A stretch of DNA of 64,000 nt from Symsagittifera roscoffensis (lineage: Eukaryota > Xenacoelomorpha > Acoela > Convolutidae). The stretch is from NCBI RefSeq assembly GCF_963678635.1, contig NC_087069.1, positions 4,881,472 to 4,945,471 of the forward strand, given 5' to 3'. The position numbers and the translations under genes were made by a program. A model generated the notes under the pieces. It had not been told where the DNA came from and made no database searches. It worked only from the letters and a program-made list of their open reading frames with translations. Below are positions 1 through 10,356 of this stretch, one piece after another. Numbering within the stretch: the stretch's first letter is position 1; each line of letters starts with the position of its first letter.

Positions 1-411
1 CGGAAAAGGAATCCAAAAAAGGAAAGTATCAATTTTGAACGGCGAAAGTGCAGACTTGTTAAAACTCAAACAGACGGACATAAAAAGAGATGCATGTCAA
101 CCCACTGGTTGAACGTCATCCCTTGGAAAATCTAAAATCAGAGTCGCGATAGGAGTTCCATTAGCTCTAAAATTTGCGAGCAACGTAAATGCGTGTGGGG
201 AAAAGACGTTACAATGATGGTTGGCATAGTTTTTTTGCCTCAAAAGTGCGACGAGATTCTTACGGCCTTCATATCTGACTGCCGTTATAAAGCAGAGTTT
301 ATCTTCTTCTCGCATTGGATCTGTTTTAGAGCCACGACACCTCTAAAAGACCGATCAGGAGCGACCAGATGGTTTGACGCTCCTTATATATGCTGTCGGT
401 AAGCAGCTTCT

Positions 412-651
412 GTGGGACGTAACGTAGTAAACTCCCTATCCCGTATTAGAGCTAGTGTGGCGTCGGTTTGTAATTCTGTTACGGCTGCCGCTGAAGCAAA
501 AATCAAAAAATTGATAAGTATAGTCTTTGTAGATGATCGATATCTTTTTCAACCGCTTGCTTCTGAGACTGAGGGCGCGGCCGGCACCAGCACGGAAATT
601 TTTTTGAACAAGTTCTCTAAAGATCTAATCCTACATACGGATGAACCATAG
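412..651 (+). pseudogene. Decayed reading frame within AT-rich repeat (retroelement-like C-terminus)
   Basis: An 79-codon open stretch with no ATG; it is open from a GTG. It is about 70 percent identical by eye at protein level to the frame at 3536-3778, and substitutions are tolerated while the frame stays open, so it probably derives from a real coding sequence. The stretch FQPLASETEGAAGTSTEIFL resembles a C-terminal motif found in many retroelement polymerase proteins (roughly F-x-P-hydrophobic-x2-E-T-x-G). That resemblance is recalled from family knowledge and is weak. No catalytic motif is visible upstream. It is best read as the tail of a dead element. Confidence 0.35.
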
Positions 652-2167
652 TTAGGCAGTTTTCAAACTAGAGAACCTCTGGCAATACAGATTGCGAAAT
701 TCGCATGCCTACTCGGAACAATAAATGACAAAAAGAAAATTTTTACCGATTGTGAAGAAATATCTGTTTTTTTTTCATCGTGTCGGTTTAGTGTTGGTAT
801 TGATGACACCTGACTAAAACTACTCCTGGCTAAAACCTTGGTAACTAAGATACTTTCGGTCGTCGGACCTAACTGGCAACACTTATCAGCTACTCACAAA
901 ATTTTTTGCACATTTGGAAGGAAAAGCCAAAAGTCAACAAGCTCCAAGATTTCAGGAGCTGGGAACTAACACTAAAACTCCAAGTGCAAGTCTAATCATG
1001 GCTAAAAAACTCAAATAACTGACCTGCCAGGTTTTTTCTAAAAAAAAACCCGAAAGAAAAAGCTATTACAGAAAAAAAAAAAGGTGTTGAGAAAGTCTAC
1101 CAGAAACTCTTTCAAAAAATCAAGAACAAATTATACAAAAAGGCACATCAACTGAGTTACAAGTTTTCGAGCTTTCTTGACTCAAAGTTACAGATGATTT
1201 GTCAAAGGCTGTTCTTTTCAGAAGCTGTTCTTTACAGAAAAAAACGAAATTGCAAAACCTTTTAGAGAATCAGACATGTTTTCAGAATGAAAACGCAAAT
1301 CTTGTTCCGGCTCGTCACAATCAATGAATGCAAAAAATAATTACAAAACCATAACGCAAAAAAAATCCTTGGGACCGCCTGATACTCCAATATGGGCTCT
1401 GAAAGATGATTGCAATGAGATTCACATCACCTGAAAAAAAGAATGTATCCAGATTTAACCATTAGATTTAGTACGTCAGTTTATAAGGAAGACGATGCAG
1501 AAAATTCAGAAATATGCAGATCTTTTCCCATTACAGGAGCATTATAGAAAAAGTTCGAAGAAGTTTCATATAAACATAAAGCAGTATATACAGTCCATTA
1601 GCCTCTAAAGCAACATTTGTTTTCAGTTCGAACGTCTTATTCAAGAATTAGCGCTATCATAGATTGAACAGTAGTCTCTAGAAAAGCAATTGACAAAAAC
1701 AAATTTGTTGATTGCTCTTCACTAGATCTATCAGAGCATTTGATGCTATTAGATTTCTACAAAAAATTGAAAAAGCGACTAGAGTGGCATGGGAAATCAA
1801 TCATAACAATTTCAATGAAAATACAAATAAGTTGGGAAAAAAGTTAGTTGCAATTGCGCAAAATATGACTCCTTCTCCGACTAGAAAGTTGTTATGGAAT
1901 TCCAGTTATAACTTTTTTATCTGAAATTTTCTCTACCATTTCGGAAAAATCAACAACAAATGACCAGTAGCTTAAAAAAAATCGATTATGAAAGTTGTCA
2001 ACATGAAGAAAACCCATGAACAGAATGTAAATACATATTAAAACAAAAAATTAAGATGATTCAAGGATTACTATACATCTTTATGAAGAAAGATTAAACT
2101 TTGACAAACTATGGTAAACTATGGTAAATTTTCATGGAAAGACTTTAACTTTATATAAATTAATATA

Positions 2168-2179
2168 TATATATATACA

Positions 2180-2244
<65 letters not shown>
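2168..2244. repeat. (TA)n microsatellite next to assembly gap
   Basis: Nearly pure alternating TA running directly into the N gap. Similar tracts end the other copy of the repeat at 5401-5455, so the tract belongs to the repeat family. The open frames called across it are artefacts. Confidence 0.95.
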
Positions 2245-2444
2245 NNNNNNNNNNNNNNNNNNNNNNNNNNNNNNNNNNNNNNNNNNNNNNNNNNNNNNNN
2301 NNNNNNNNNNNNNNNNNNNNNNNNNNNNNNNNNNNNNNNNNNNNNNNNNNNNNNNNNNNNNNNNNNNNNNNNNNNNNNNNNNNNNNNNNNNNNNNNNNNN
2401 NNNNNNNNNNNNNNNNNNNNNNNNNNNNNNNNNNNNNNNNNNNN
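2245..2444. other. Assembly gap of 200 N
   Basis: A run of exactly 200 undetermined bases. The round length suggests a placeholder of unknown true size. It lies between two copies of the same repeat end, the usual place for an assembly break. Confidence 1.
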
Positions 2445-2905
2445 ATTCTCCGACTAGAAAATTGTTATGTAATTCCAGTTTTAACTTTTTTATCTAAAAA
2501 TTTCTCTACCACTTCGGGATAATTAACAAAAAATGACCAGTAGCTTATAAAAAAGCCGATTATGAAAGTTGTCAACTTGAAAAAAAACCCATGAACAGAA
2601 AAACATTACTTAGTTGAAAGGCATAAAAATAAAACATATTTATTTTGAAAAGAACAAAAAATAAATGGAACATTTTTCATCAAAATATATCCTCAAATGA
2701 CTTGCTGACTAAAACAAAAAATTAAGAAGATTCAAGGATTACTATATATTTTTATGAAGAAAGATTATACATTGACAAACTATGTTAAATTTTCATGGAA
2801 AGACTTCATTTTTATTTAAATTATTATCTATCCACTGATCAAATTTAAAAAAAACACTCAAATTTCAACTTTCGTCCGTTTTCAGACATTTTTTAAATGT
2901 TTTTT
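2445..2905. repeat. AT-rich repeat, copy 2 (3' end only)
   Basis: It begins inside the block that also appears at about 1869 and 5018 (ctccgactagaaa...) and follows those copies through to the catggaaagactt block. Here the terminal TA tract is replaced by tttaaattattatctatcca, which continues into a segment that recurs at about 10668-10760. The piece therefore shows how the right side of the repeat looks without the TA expansion. Confidence 0.7.
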
Positions 2906-2912
2906 TTTATCA

Positions 2913-3445
2913 ATTAGCTCTAAAAGTTGCAAACAGCATAAATGCGTGAGCGGAAAAGACGTTTAAATAATGGTTGGCATGGTTTTCTTGCCTCAAAAGT
3001 GCTGGGAGATTCTTTAGGGCTTCATATCTGACTGCCCTTATGAAGCAGTGTTTATCTTTTTCTCGCATTCGTTCTAGATGAACGTTGAAACGTTGGTTTG
3101 AACTTGGCAAAATCAAATGGCGTCGGAAAACGGAATCCAAAAAAAGGAAAGAGTCAAAGTTCAACGGCGAAAGTGCAGACCTGTTAAAAGTCAAATAGAC
3201 AGACATAAAAAGGGATGAACGTCATCCCACTGGTTCAACGTCATACCTTGGAAAAATCTAAAATCAGAGTCGCGATAGGAGTTCAATTAGCTCTAAAATT
3301 TGCGAGCAGCGTAAATGCGTGTGCGGAAAAGACGTTACAATGATGGTTGGCACTTTTTTTGCCTCAAAAGTGCGACGAGAATCTTAAGGCCTTGATATCT
3401 GACTGCCCTTATAAAGCAGAGTTTATCTTCTTCTCGCATTCGATC
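2913..3445. repeat. Local duplication of the 5' part of the AT-rich repeat
   Basis: The segment from about 2913 to 3075 (from caattagctctaaaa to the tctcgcattc block) recurs at about 3284-3443 with point differences. The same block also occurs once in copy 1 at about 160-320. The duplication precedes the main body of copy 3 and explains the near-parallel minus-strand frames seen here, which I do not consider genes. Confidence 0.7.
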
Positions 3446-3535
3446 TGTTTTAGAGCGACGACACCTCTAAAAGACCGATCAGAAGCGACCAGATGGTTTC
3501 ACGCTTCTTATATAGGCTACCGGTAAAAAGCTTCT

Positions 3536-3778
3536 GTGGCACGTAACTTAGTAGACTCCCTATCCCGCATTAAGGCTATTGTGGCGTCGGTTTGTAACCC
3601 TGTTACGGCTGCCGCTGAAACGAAAGATCAAAAAATTGATAAGTATAAAGTTTTAGTAGGTGATCAATATCTTTTTCAACCGCTTGCTTCTGAGATTGAG
3701 GGCGCGGCCGGCACCAACACGGAAATTTTTTTGAGCAAGCTTTCTAAAAACTTAATCTTATGTACGGATGAACTCTAG
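3536..3778 (+). pseudogene. Decayed reading frame within AT-rich repeat, second copy
   Basis: An 80-codon counterpart of the frame at 412-651, again without an ATG. It shares the motif with F-Q-P-L-A-S-E and ends at the same relative stop. A single in-frame difference in length from the first copy and conservation of the SLSRI and VASVCN blocks support past coding function. Function not recognised. Confidence 0.35.
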
Positions 3779-5396
3779 TTAGGCAGTTTTTCAAAATAGA
3801 GATCCTCTGGCAATACAGGTTGCGAACTTTGCGTGCGTACTCGGAACAATAAATTACAAGAAGAATATTTTTACCCATTGAAAAGTAAAATGTGTTTTTT
3901 TTATCGTGTCGCTTTAGTGTTGGTTTTGATGAAACCTGACTGATACGACTCCTGGCTGAAACCTTGGTAACTATGATACTTTAGATCGTCTGACCTAACT
4001 GGCAACACTTATAAGCAAATCACAAAACATTTTTGCACATTTGGATGGAAAGGCCAAAAATCATCAGGCTCGAAGAGTTCAGGAGCTGCGAACTAACACT
4101 AAAACTCCAAGTGGAAGGCTAATCATGGCTAATAAAATTGAAAAAATGACCTGTCAGATTTTTTCTAAGAAAACAATCCCGAAAGAAAAAGCGATTACAG
4201 AAAAAAAAACAGAATAAAATGTTGAGAAAGTCAAAACAAGATATTAGTATTGATTGCGTAATCAAAAAAAGCACGGTATATAGCATAAGCAACTACTCAT
4301 CATTCATTGAAGCTTAAAACAAGTTTTTCGAGAATAAACTGGAAAAAAAATCAACAGAAAAGAAAATTTTTGTACATGTGTTTTTTTTCTAGTTTCATTA
4401 CAACTATCAAGTTGGTGCCCGTCAAAAACAACAATTTGAACAGATAAACCAAGGGTAAATTGAGTGGCGCAACTGTTTGTATCAGAATTGTCTTCAAAAA
4501 AAATAATAAACGCCAAAAGCATCATCAATCAAGTGACAAGAAAAAAAAACAGCAAGTAGCATTTTTCTACCAGAAGCTCTTTCGAAAAATTAAGAACAAA
4601 TCATACAAAAAGGCATACCAACTGAGTTACAAGTATTCGAGCTTTCTTGCCTCAAAGTTACAGATGATTCGACAAAGGCTGTTCTTTTCAGAAGCTGTTC
4701 TTTGCAGAAAAAAAAACGAAATTCCAAACCTTTTTAGAGAATCAGACATGTGTTTTTCAGTAATCTTGGTGTCGTCCTAGACTAGTATGTTTTTTTTTCA
4801 AAGGAGAAATCAAAATCAATTTGAGAAAACTGATGTGCGGAATAGAAATTTAACTTTATTACCCATATTGAACAAGAATCTTGGTTATGAATACGCCTGT
4901 AACAAGTCCTCTACACTATCCAGTGTTTCTGTTAAGCAGATTTTTAAAAAAATTAACAATCTCAATGAAAATACAAATAAGTTGGGAAAAAAGTTAGTTG
5001 CAATTGCGCAAAATATGACTCAATCTCCGACTAGAAAGTTGTTATGTAATTCCAGTTCTAACTTTTTTACCTAACAATTTCACTACAACTTCGGGAAAAT
5101 CAACAACAAATGACCAGTAGCTTATATAAAAGTCGATTATGAAAGTTGTCATTTTGAAGAAAACCCATGAACAGAAAAACATTACTTAGTTGAAAGGCAT
5201 AAAAATAAATATATATTTATTTTGAAAAGAACAGTAAATAAATGGAACAAATTTCATCAAAATATATCCTCAAATGAATTGCTGACTAAAACAAAAAATT
5301 AAGAAGATTCAACAATTACTATATATCTTTATGAAGAAAGATTAAACTTTGACAAACTATGGTAAATTTTCATGGAAAGACTTCAAATTTCTATAA

Positions 5397-5400
<4 letters not shown>

Positions 5401-5455
<55 letters not shown>
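5401..5455. repeat. (TA)n tract, left side of copia target
   Basis: Uninterrupted TA repeat that ends where the copia LTR begins. The last five bases before the LTR are ATATA, and the five bases after the 3' LTR (10329-10333) are also ATATA. This fits a 5-bp target duplication, although in a dinucleotide repeat the match is not diagnostic. Confidence 0.9.
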
Positions 5456-5460
<5 letters not shown>

Positions 5461-5793
5461 AGGACAGACGAGCTCAATGCCAGACTAGTGAAATACCAGA
5501 CCAAACTCAAGGTCAGACTTGAGCAATAGAAACCTAATTGAAGGTCAACTGGTATAAAACTCAATGCACTCAGACAAGGTCAACTGGTCTGCTGGTATTT
5601 GATAAACTAATTAATTAACTGGTAATTAATTAACTGGTACTATTTGATGCTCAGTTTGTCGTGTCATTTTAAAAACACAATCTCAATTCATTCTTCAACA
5701 ATCAGTATCTCTTCTCTCTCCTCAGTTGAAATCTCAGATAACTCTCAAACCTCTATCCCCTAGTCCTACTTGCTCTAACTCTGAATCTTAACA
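5456..5793 (+). repeat. Copia 5' LTR (338 bp)
   Basis: Begins TGTTGAGGAC and ends CTGAATCTTAACA. It is repeated without any visible difference at 9991-10328. It contains a TATAAAA box at 5553-5559 and an internal tandem repeat of the block aattaattaactggt around 5608-5640. Confidence 0.97.
5553..5559 (+). promoter_or_regulatory. TATA box of copia LTR
   Basis: TATAAAA about 100 bp inside the LTR, the usual place for an LTR promoter that starts transcription within the LTR. The same box occurs in the 3' LTR at 10088-10094. Confidence 0.6.
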
Positions 5794-5807
5794 GGTTATG
5801 GGCCCAG
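5794..5807 (+). promoter_or_regulatory. Primer binding site, initiator tRNA-Met anticodon-stem type
   Basis: GGTTATGGGCCCAG follows the LTR with no spacer. It is complementary to the anticodon stem-loop of initiator tRNA-Met rather than to the tRNA 3' end. This is the half-tRNA priming arrangement known from Drosophila copia and relatives. Confidence 0.85.
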
Positions 5808-5891
5808 ATTTCTAAACTTTTTGATTTAATAATTATTTGATTTCTGTCAGAGTTTTTTTTTAGCTTTTATCTAGCCTTTAGCAAAGCAGAG

Positions 5892-8800
5892 ATGGACTTG
5901 AAACTGGCTGGATTCAGTGGAAAGTCTGAAGATTTTCCAGCTTGGTCGACGAAGTTTGTGGCACTGATGCATACCAAAGGCCTGTTCAGGACTGTGATGG
6001 GCAATGACGATCTACCAGAAGCTGAACCTACGCTACCTGAGAATCCGAATGCTGACCAGATGACGGCGTACAACACCAAGATGCAGGAGCGAGCTGTGCT
6101 GATCCAGCAGAGGAAAGACAACCGAAACACAGTGTGGTCACATCTAGCTCTGGTCCTGAACAACACCACACTGATGTACATCAAGAACGACTGCGTGGCT
6201 GCGGATGGCTATGGCGATGGGACGAAGGCCTGGAGACTGCTGCAAGAGAAGTTTTGCAGTGTGGAGAGGCCTACAGTGGTCAGTCTAGTAGGCCAGCTTG
6301 CGAAGCTGCGCCTAGGATCAGAGGAGGATCTCGATGACTACTTCGTTCGAAGTCAAGAGCTGATGACGCGGCTGAGTGAAGCTGGGGAAGCAATTACGGA
6401 CACACTCTTCAATGCGCTCGTGATCAACGGACTGCCTGACAGCTTTGAGCATTTCGTGGTGCAGGAGAGCTTCCAGCCGGCCAAGACTTTTACAGAGCTG
6501 AGAACGAGGTTGAGGAACTATGATGACTCGAGACGAGCTCGATGTGGAGAGAAGACTGGGAATGGACACATAGCTATGCAAGCTGTGAGGAAGAAGAAAG
6601 GAGCGTCGGGTGGTGGCTGTTTTGTGTGCGGTCAGAAGGGTCATTTGGCAAGAGATTGCAGATCCAGAAGTGACAGTGGTCAATCTGGTGCTCGAGGCAG
6701 TGGCTCGAATGAAGCAAGTGGTCCAACTTCAAGGAAGCAAGGGTGCTTCAAGTGTGGACAACAAGGACACTTTGCAAGGGACTGCAAGCAGGCAAAGACA
6801 GGGTTCTTCAGTTGTTGTGCAACAACCTCAATGAAGGGAGATGATCTAATTGTGGATACGGGATGCACCGATCATGTAGTGCGCGACAAGGCTGTCTTCT
6901 CAAGCTTTGAGAAATGGGATGAGGGGACAACAGTTGAGAATCCGAACGGTACAATATCAAAGATTGAGGGCATAGGCTCGGTGGAAGTGGACATACGAGA
7001 CTGTCAAGATGTGACGAGGAGCTACACTTTCCACAATGTGCTGTTTGTGCCGAGCTACAACGTGAATCTGATGAATGTGAGCTCAGCAATAGCTAGAGGG
7101 TCTAGTTTCAGCTTTACATCAGACTCTTCTCATCTTGTGGCACCGGATGGTCGACGGCTACCAGTGAGGCAGCGCGGCAAGCTTTTCTTCCTGGAGTGCA
7201 AGTTCAAGAGGAACGCGATGACTCTAGCTACGAAAGCGAAGATGGAGACAAGTAGTGCAATGCTGTGGCACCGAAGGCTGGGGCATCTCAACAAGCATGA
7301 TCTAATATCAGTTGTTGATGTCGGCGAGCTAGGGTTCTGCGAAGTGTGCACAGCTTCGAAGATGCACGAAGTAGCAATGCCAAAGAAGACAGAGAACAGG
7401 GCAACTGCAGTGGGGCAGCGGGTCTTCAGCGACATCCAGGGACCATTTGAAGTTGCGAGCATGCATGGAGCGCGCTATGCCGTGAGCTTCATTGATGACT
7501 TCAGCCGTCTGGCAGTGGTCAAGTACCTGGTTAAGAAGAGCGATACTCTTTCGAAGTTCAAAGACTTTGTAGCTGAGCACGGAACACCGAAGTGCTTGAG
7601 AACTGACAACGGAGGTGAGTATTCGTCGAATGCTTTTCGGATGTTCTGTAGAGAAATGCAGGTGAAACAGGAGTTTACAGTACCTAATACTCCGCAACAG
7701 AATGGCGTGGCAGAGAGGTACAACAGGGTGATAACTGAGATGACTCGATGTCTACTGGCCGATGCAAAGCTCTCAAAGATGTTCTGGGTACGAGCAATGT
7801 CAACGGCAGTCAGGGTTCGCAACTTGTGTCCTACATCCAGCAATGAGCATCGCATTTCATCAATGGAGATGCATTATGGGAAGCCATCGAAAGTCAACTA
7901 CCTGCGAGTGTTCGGATGCCTGGCGTACTACCTGGACAGAGGAAACCGGCGGAAACTGGATCCGAAAGGCAAGAAGAGCAAGTTCATTGGTTATGACGAG
8001 GAGAGCAAAGCCTACTTGCTGATGGACCTGGAGACAAAGCGAGTGGTACGAGCAAGAAGCGTGACGTTCAATGAAGACATCATTCCAGACGACTTTCTGG
8101 TAGACAGTGAGCAGTCACAAACACTGGGTCTATCAATCGAGGGATGCATTGATGTAGAGGAAACTAGCACGAAGACCATCACTGAGTCTACCAATAAAGC
8201 GAATGATAGTGGAGCAGCAGCTTCAGTGGGGGTTACGGAAGATGACCCAGTCGAGACTGAAGAATTGGAACCACCTTCCACAGAGCCTCCAGAGCAGAGG
8301 CCAACAGAGATTCCAGAGCAGCGGTCAACTAGAACGCGGAACCCTCCCATCCGATACGGACTGGCTTACACTCATGCTTCAGTGATAGCACAAGAGCCAA
8401 GAAGCTACTTGGAAGCAGTATCTGGACCAGAAAGGGAGCAGTGGCTAGCAGCTATGGCTTTGGAGGTGCAGTCACTGAAGGCAATGGGCACCTGGACACT
8501 TGTTGATAGACCAAATTCTCGCAAGGTCATTCCTGGACGCTGGGTGCTTGCTGTGAAGAGAGATGCAATGGGACAAGTGGAGCGGTTTAAAGCCAGATAC
8601 GTGGTGAAGGGTTTTATGCAAGTGGAAGGACTGGACTTCAATGAGACCTTTGCGCCAACCTGTAAACCAGAAACAAAGAGAATACTACTGGCTTTGGGAG
8701 CGCAAGATGATCTTGTACTTCATCAGATGGACGTGAAGTCAGCCTTCCTCAACTCGCCGTTAACAGAAACTGTGTATATGGAACAGCCCGAGGGGTTCAG

Positions 8801-9983
8801 CAGCGGGGACAACCAAGTGTGTTTGCTACAACGCAGTATCTATGGGCTGAAGCAGGCAGGAAGGGACTGGTACCAGACGCTGAGCACGTTTCTTCTGGAG
8901 ACTGGTTTCACTCGAAGCACCAATGACTTCTGTTTGTTCACGATGAGGGGAATGGATGATGCTATGATCTATGTTCTAGTATGGGTGGATGATATCATCA
9001 TTGGCTGCAAACTGCAAGCAGAAGTTGACAGGGTGAGGGACCGATTCACTGACCGATTCAAGATGGATGATCGCGGTCCATTAGCCTGGTTTTTGAAAAT
9101 GCAGGTCAAACGGGCACCTGGTTCTGTCACTGTGAATCAGTCTCGCTACATTGAAGACTGCTTGGAGCGCTTTGGGTTGGCTGACTGCAAACCAGTAGGG
9201 ACACCAGCTGATATCAGCACTCAGTTGACGAAGAAGGACTGCCCTGGAGCGGGCTCAGAAGAAGCAGTGGCAATGCAGCGTGAGGACTACAGAGGCATAG
9301 TGGGCTCGTTATTGTACATAGCCAAGCAAACGAGGCCAGACATCCTAGCTACTGTGACTCAACTTTCACGGTTTCTGGAGAATCCTGGGAGAACACACTG
9401 GGTGGCTGCTAAGAGAGTACTGCGATACCTGAAAGGAACCAAAGATCTGGAGCTGTGCTACATCAAAGATCCTGATGGGTTCAACCTTTATGGTTCAGCA
9501 GATGCTGACTGGGCTGGTGACGTTGATGACAGAAGGTCAACAACAGGCTACAGTTTTCATGTGCAGCGGTCAGGAGCAGCAATCAGCTGGAGTACCAAGA
9601 AGCAACCTACTGCAGCAATATCTACCAGCGAAGCTGAGTATCAAGCAATGGCAGCGGCTGTTCAGGAAGGCCTCTACTTACGATCCCTACTCAATGAGAT
9701 GGATATGACGTGTGATGGTCCAACTGTGATCAACGAGGACAACCAGAGCTGCATCAAGATGTGCAAAAATCCCGTAATGCAGAAGCGTACAAAGCACATT
9801 GATGTCAAGTATCACTTTGTCCGAGAGCGGGTCGAGGATGGAACATTTGCGCTCGAGTACTGTCCAACCGAAAACATGGAGGCTGACTTGTTGACGAAAT
9901 CCCTGAGCAAGGCAAAGGTGGATCAACATCGTCGAACGCTGATGGGTTGCAGCCTGACATTGGACAAAGCCAATTCAGCCTGA
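5892..9983 (+). CDS. Copia gag-pol polyprotein, intact (1363 aa)
   Basis: Single frame with gag and pol fused. The N-terminal copia-type gag starts MDLKLAGFSGK. Two CCHC knuckles follow at about residues 243-256 and 285-298 (C-x2-C-x4-H-x4-C). The protease DTG is at 322-324. The integrase zinc finger (HRRLGH ... CEVC) precedes a DDE core at D514, D572 and E608, with the expected 35-residue spacing between the last two. RT follows, with its catalytic motif written WVDD at about 1031-1034 instead of the commoner YVDD, and then RNase H with the SADADWAG, STSEAEY and TKHIDVKYHFVRE blocks. Length is typical for the superfamily. The ATG at 5892 is the first in frame and lies 84 bp after the primer site. 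No frameshift separates gag from pol, so the gag-to-pol ratio must be set some other way (splicing or processing). Confidence 0.97.
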   Translation: MDLKLAGFSGKSEDFPAWSTKFVALMHTKGLFRTVMGNDDLPEAEPTLPENPNADQMTAYNTKMQERAVLIQQRKDNRNTVWSHLALVLNNTTLMYIKNDCVAADGYGDGTKAWRLLQEKFCSVERPTVVSLVGQLAKLRLGSEEDLDDYFVRSQELMTRLSEAGEAITDTLFNALVINGLPDSFEHFVVQESFQPAKTFTELRTRLRNYDDSRRARCGEKTGNGHIAMQAVRKKKGASGGGCFVCGQKGHLARDCRSRSDSGQSGARGSGSNEASGPTSRKQGCFKCGQQGHFARDCKQAKTGFFSCCATTSMKGDDLIVDTGCTDHVVRDKAVFSSFEKWDEGTTVENPNGTISKIEGIGSVEVDIRDCQDVTRSYTFHNVLFVPSYNVNLMNVSSAIARGSSFSFTSDSSHLVAPDGRRLPVRQRGKLFFLECKFKRNAMTLATKAKMETSSAMLWHRRLGHLNKHDLISVVDVGELGFCEVCTASKMHEVAMPKKTENRATAVGQRVFSDIQGPFEVASMHGARYAVSFIDDFSRLAVVKYLVKKSDTLSKFKDFVAEHGTPKCLRTDNGGEYSSNAFRMFCREMQVKQEFTVPNTPQQNGVAERYNRVITEMTRCLLADAKLSKMFWVRAMSTAVRVRNLCPTSSNEHRISSMEMHYGKPSKVNYLRVFGCLAYYLDRGNRRKLDPKGKKSKFIGYDEESKAYLLMDLETKRVVRARSVTFNEDIIPDDFLVDSEQSQTLGLSIEGCIDVEETSTKTITESTNKANDSGAAASVGVTEDDPVETEELEPPSTEPPEQRPTEIPEQRSTRTRNPPIRYGLAYTHASVIAQEPRSYLEAVSGPEREQWLAAMALEVQSLKAMGTWTLVDRPNSRKVIPGRWVLAVKRDAMGQVERFKARYVVKGFMQVEGLDFNETFAPTCKPETKRILLALGAQDDLVLHQMDVKSAFLNSPLTETVYMEQPEGFSSGDNQVCLLQRSIYGLKQAGRDWYQTLSTFLLETGFTRSTNDFCLFTMRGMDDAMIYVLVWVDDIIIGCKLQAEVDRVRDRFTDRFKMDDRGPLAWFLKMQVKRAPGSVTVNQSRYIEDCLERFGLADCKPVGTPADISTQLTKKDCPGAGSEEAVAMQREDYRGIVGSLLYIAKQTRPDILATVTQLSRFLENPGRTHWVAAKRVLRYLKGTKDLELCYIKDPDGFNLYGSADADWAGDVDDRRSTTGYSFHVQRSGAAISWSTKKQPTAAISTSEAEYQAMAAAVQEGLYLRSLLNEMDMTCDGPTVINEDNQSCIKMCKNPVMQKRTKHIDVKYHFVRERVEDGTFALEYCPTENMEADLLTKSLSKAKVDQHRRTLMGCSLTLDKANSA

Positions 9984-9990
9984 GTGGGGG
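9981..9990 (+). promoter_or_regulatory. Copia polypurine tract
   Basis: The run TGAGTGGGGG lies directly before the 3' LTR and starts at the stop codon of gag-pol (TGA 9981-9983). It is the expected plus-strand DNA primer site. Confidence 0.8.
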
Positions 9991-10324
9991 TGTTGAGGAC
10001 AGACGAGCTCAATGCCAGACTAGTGAAATACCAGACCAAACTCAAGGTCAGACTTGAGCAATAGAAACCTAATTGAAGGTCAACTGGTATAAAACTCAAT
10101 GCACTCAGACAAGGTCAACTGGTCTGCTGGTATTTGATAAACTAATTAATTAACTGGTAATTAATTAACTGGTACTATTTGATGCTCAGTTTGTCGTGTC
10201 ATTTTAAAAACACAATCTCAATTCATTCTTCAACAATCAGTATCTCTTCTCTCTCCTCAGTTGAAATCTCAGATAACTCTCAAACCTCTATCCCCTAGTC
10301 CTACTTGCTCTAACTCTGAATCTT

Positions 10325-10328
<4 letters not shown>
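9991..10328 (+). repeat. Copia 3' LTR (338 bp)
   Basis: Reads the same as 5456-5793 over its whole length by eye, ending TTAACA. The right-hand TA tract follows without spacer. Confidence 0.97.

Positions 10329-10356
<28 letters not shown>
10329..10356. repeat. (AT)n tract, right side of copia target
   Basis: Continuation of the TA tract interrupted by the copia insertion. Confidence 0.9.

Larger units (their letters stand above)
1..2244. repeat. AT-rich interspersed repeat, copy 1 (truncated at window edge)
   Basis: This stretch aligns by eye with 3127-5455. The opening bases, the segment around 100-350, the segment 412-651, the segment around 830-1000 and the segment around 1790-2160 recur in the same order. 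Both copies run into a (TA)n tract. The family is AT-rich with many homopolymer runs and carries only short, decayed reading frames. Three of these (near 412-651, 1085-1265 and 1790-1924) are partly conserved between copies, which suggests an old mobile element rather than simple filler. I cannot assign it to a known class. Confidence 0.7.
3127..5455. repeat. AT-rich repeat, copy 3 (longest uninterrupted copy)
   Basis: Follows copy 1 from its first base and ends in a TA tract. It differs by many substitutions and by indels: the region around 4205-4530 has no clear match in copy 1. Short plus-strand frames at 4460-4780 and 4787-5074 contain stretches also readable in copy 1 (for example FFSEAVL and NTNKLGKKLVAIAQNMT), again pointing to decayed coding sequence of unknown type. 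The copia element is inserted at its right end. Confidence 0.65.
5456..10328 (+). mobile_element. Complete Ty1/copia LTR retrotransposon
   Basis: The 4.87-kb element has two 338-bp LTRs that match base for base by eye and have TGTTG...TAACA ends. It has a primer site directly after the 5' LTR, one uninterrupted gag-pol frame, and a G-rich polypurine tract directly before the 3' LTR. The domain order protease, integrase, RT, RNase H (integrase before RT) defines the copia superfamily. Matching LTRs and an open frame mean a very recent insertion, and the element may still be mobile. It sits in a (TA)n tract with an ATATA duplication. Confidence 0.97.

Noticed and set aside
97-315. Minus-strand frames at 97-315 and 2910-3206 as genes
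   Set aside because: They lie in repeat DNA, and the similarity is explained by duplication of the DNA. The frame is not kept in the third copy at 3284-3443.
2121-2522. Open frames crossing the TA tract and N gap
   Set aside because: They are made of TA repeat and undetermined bases.
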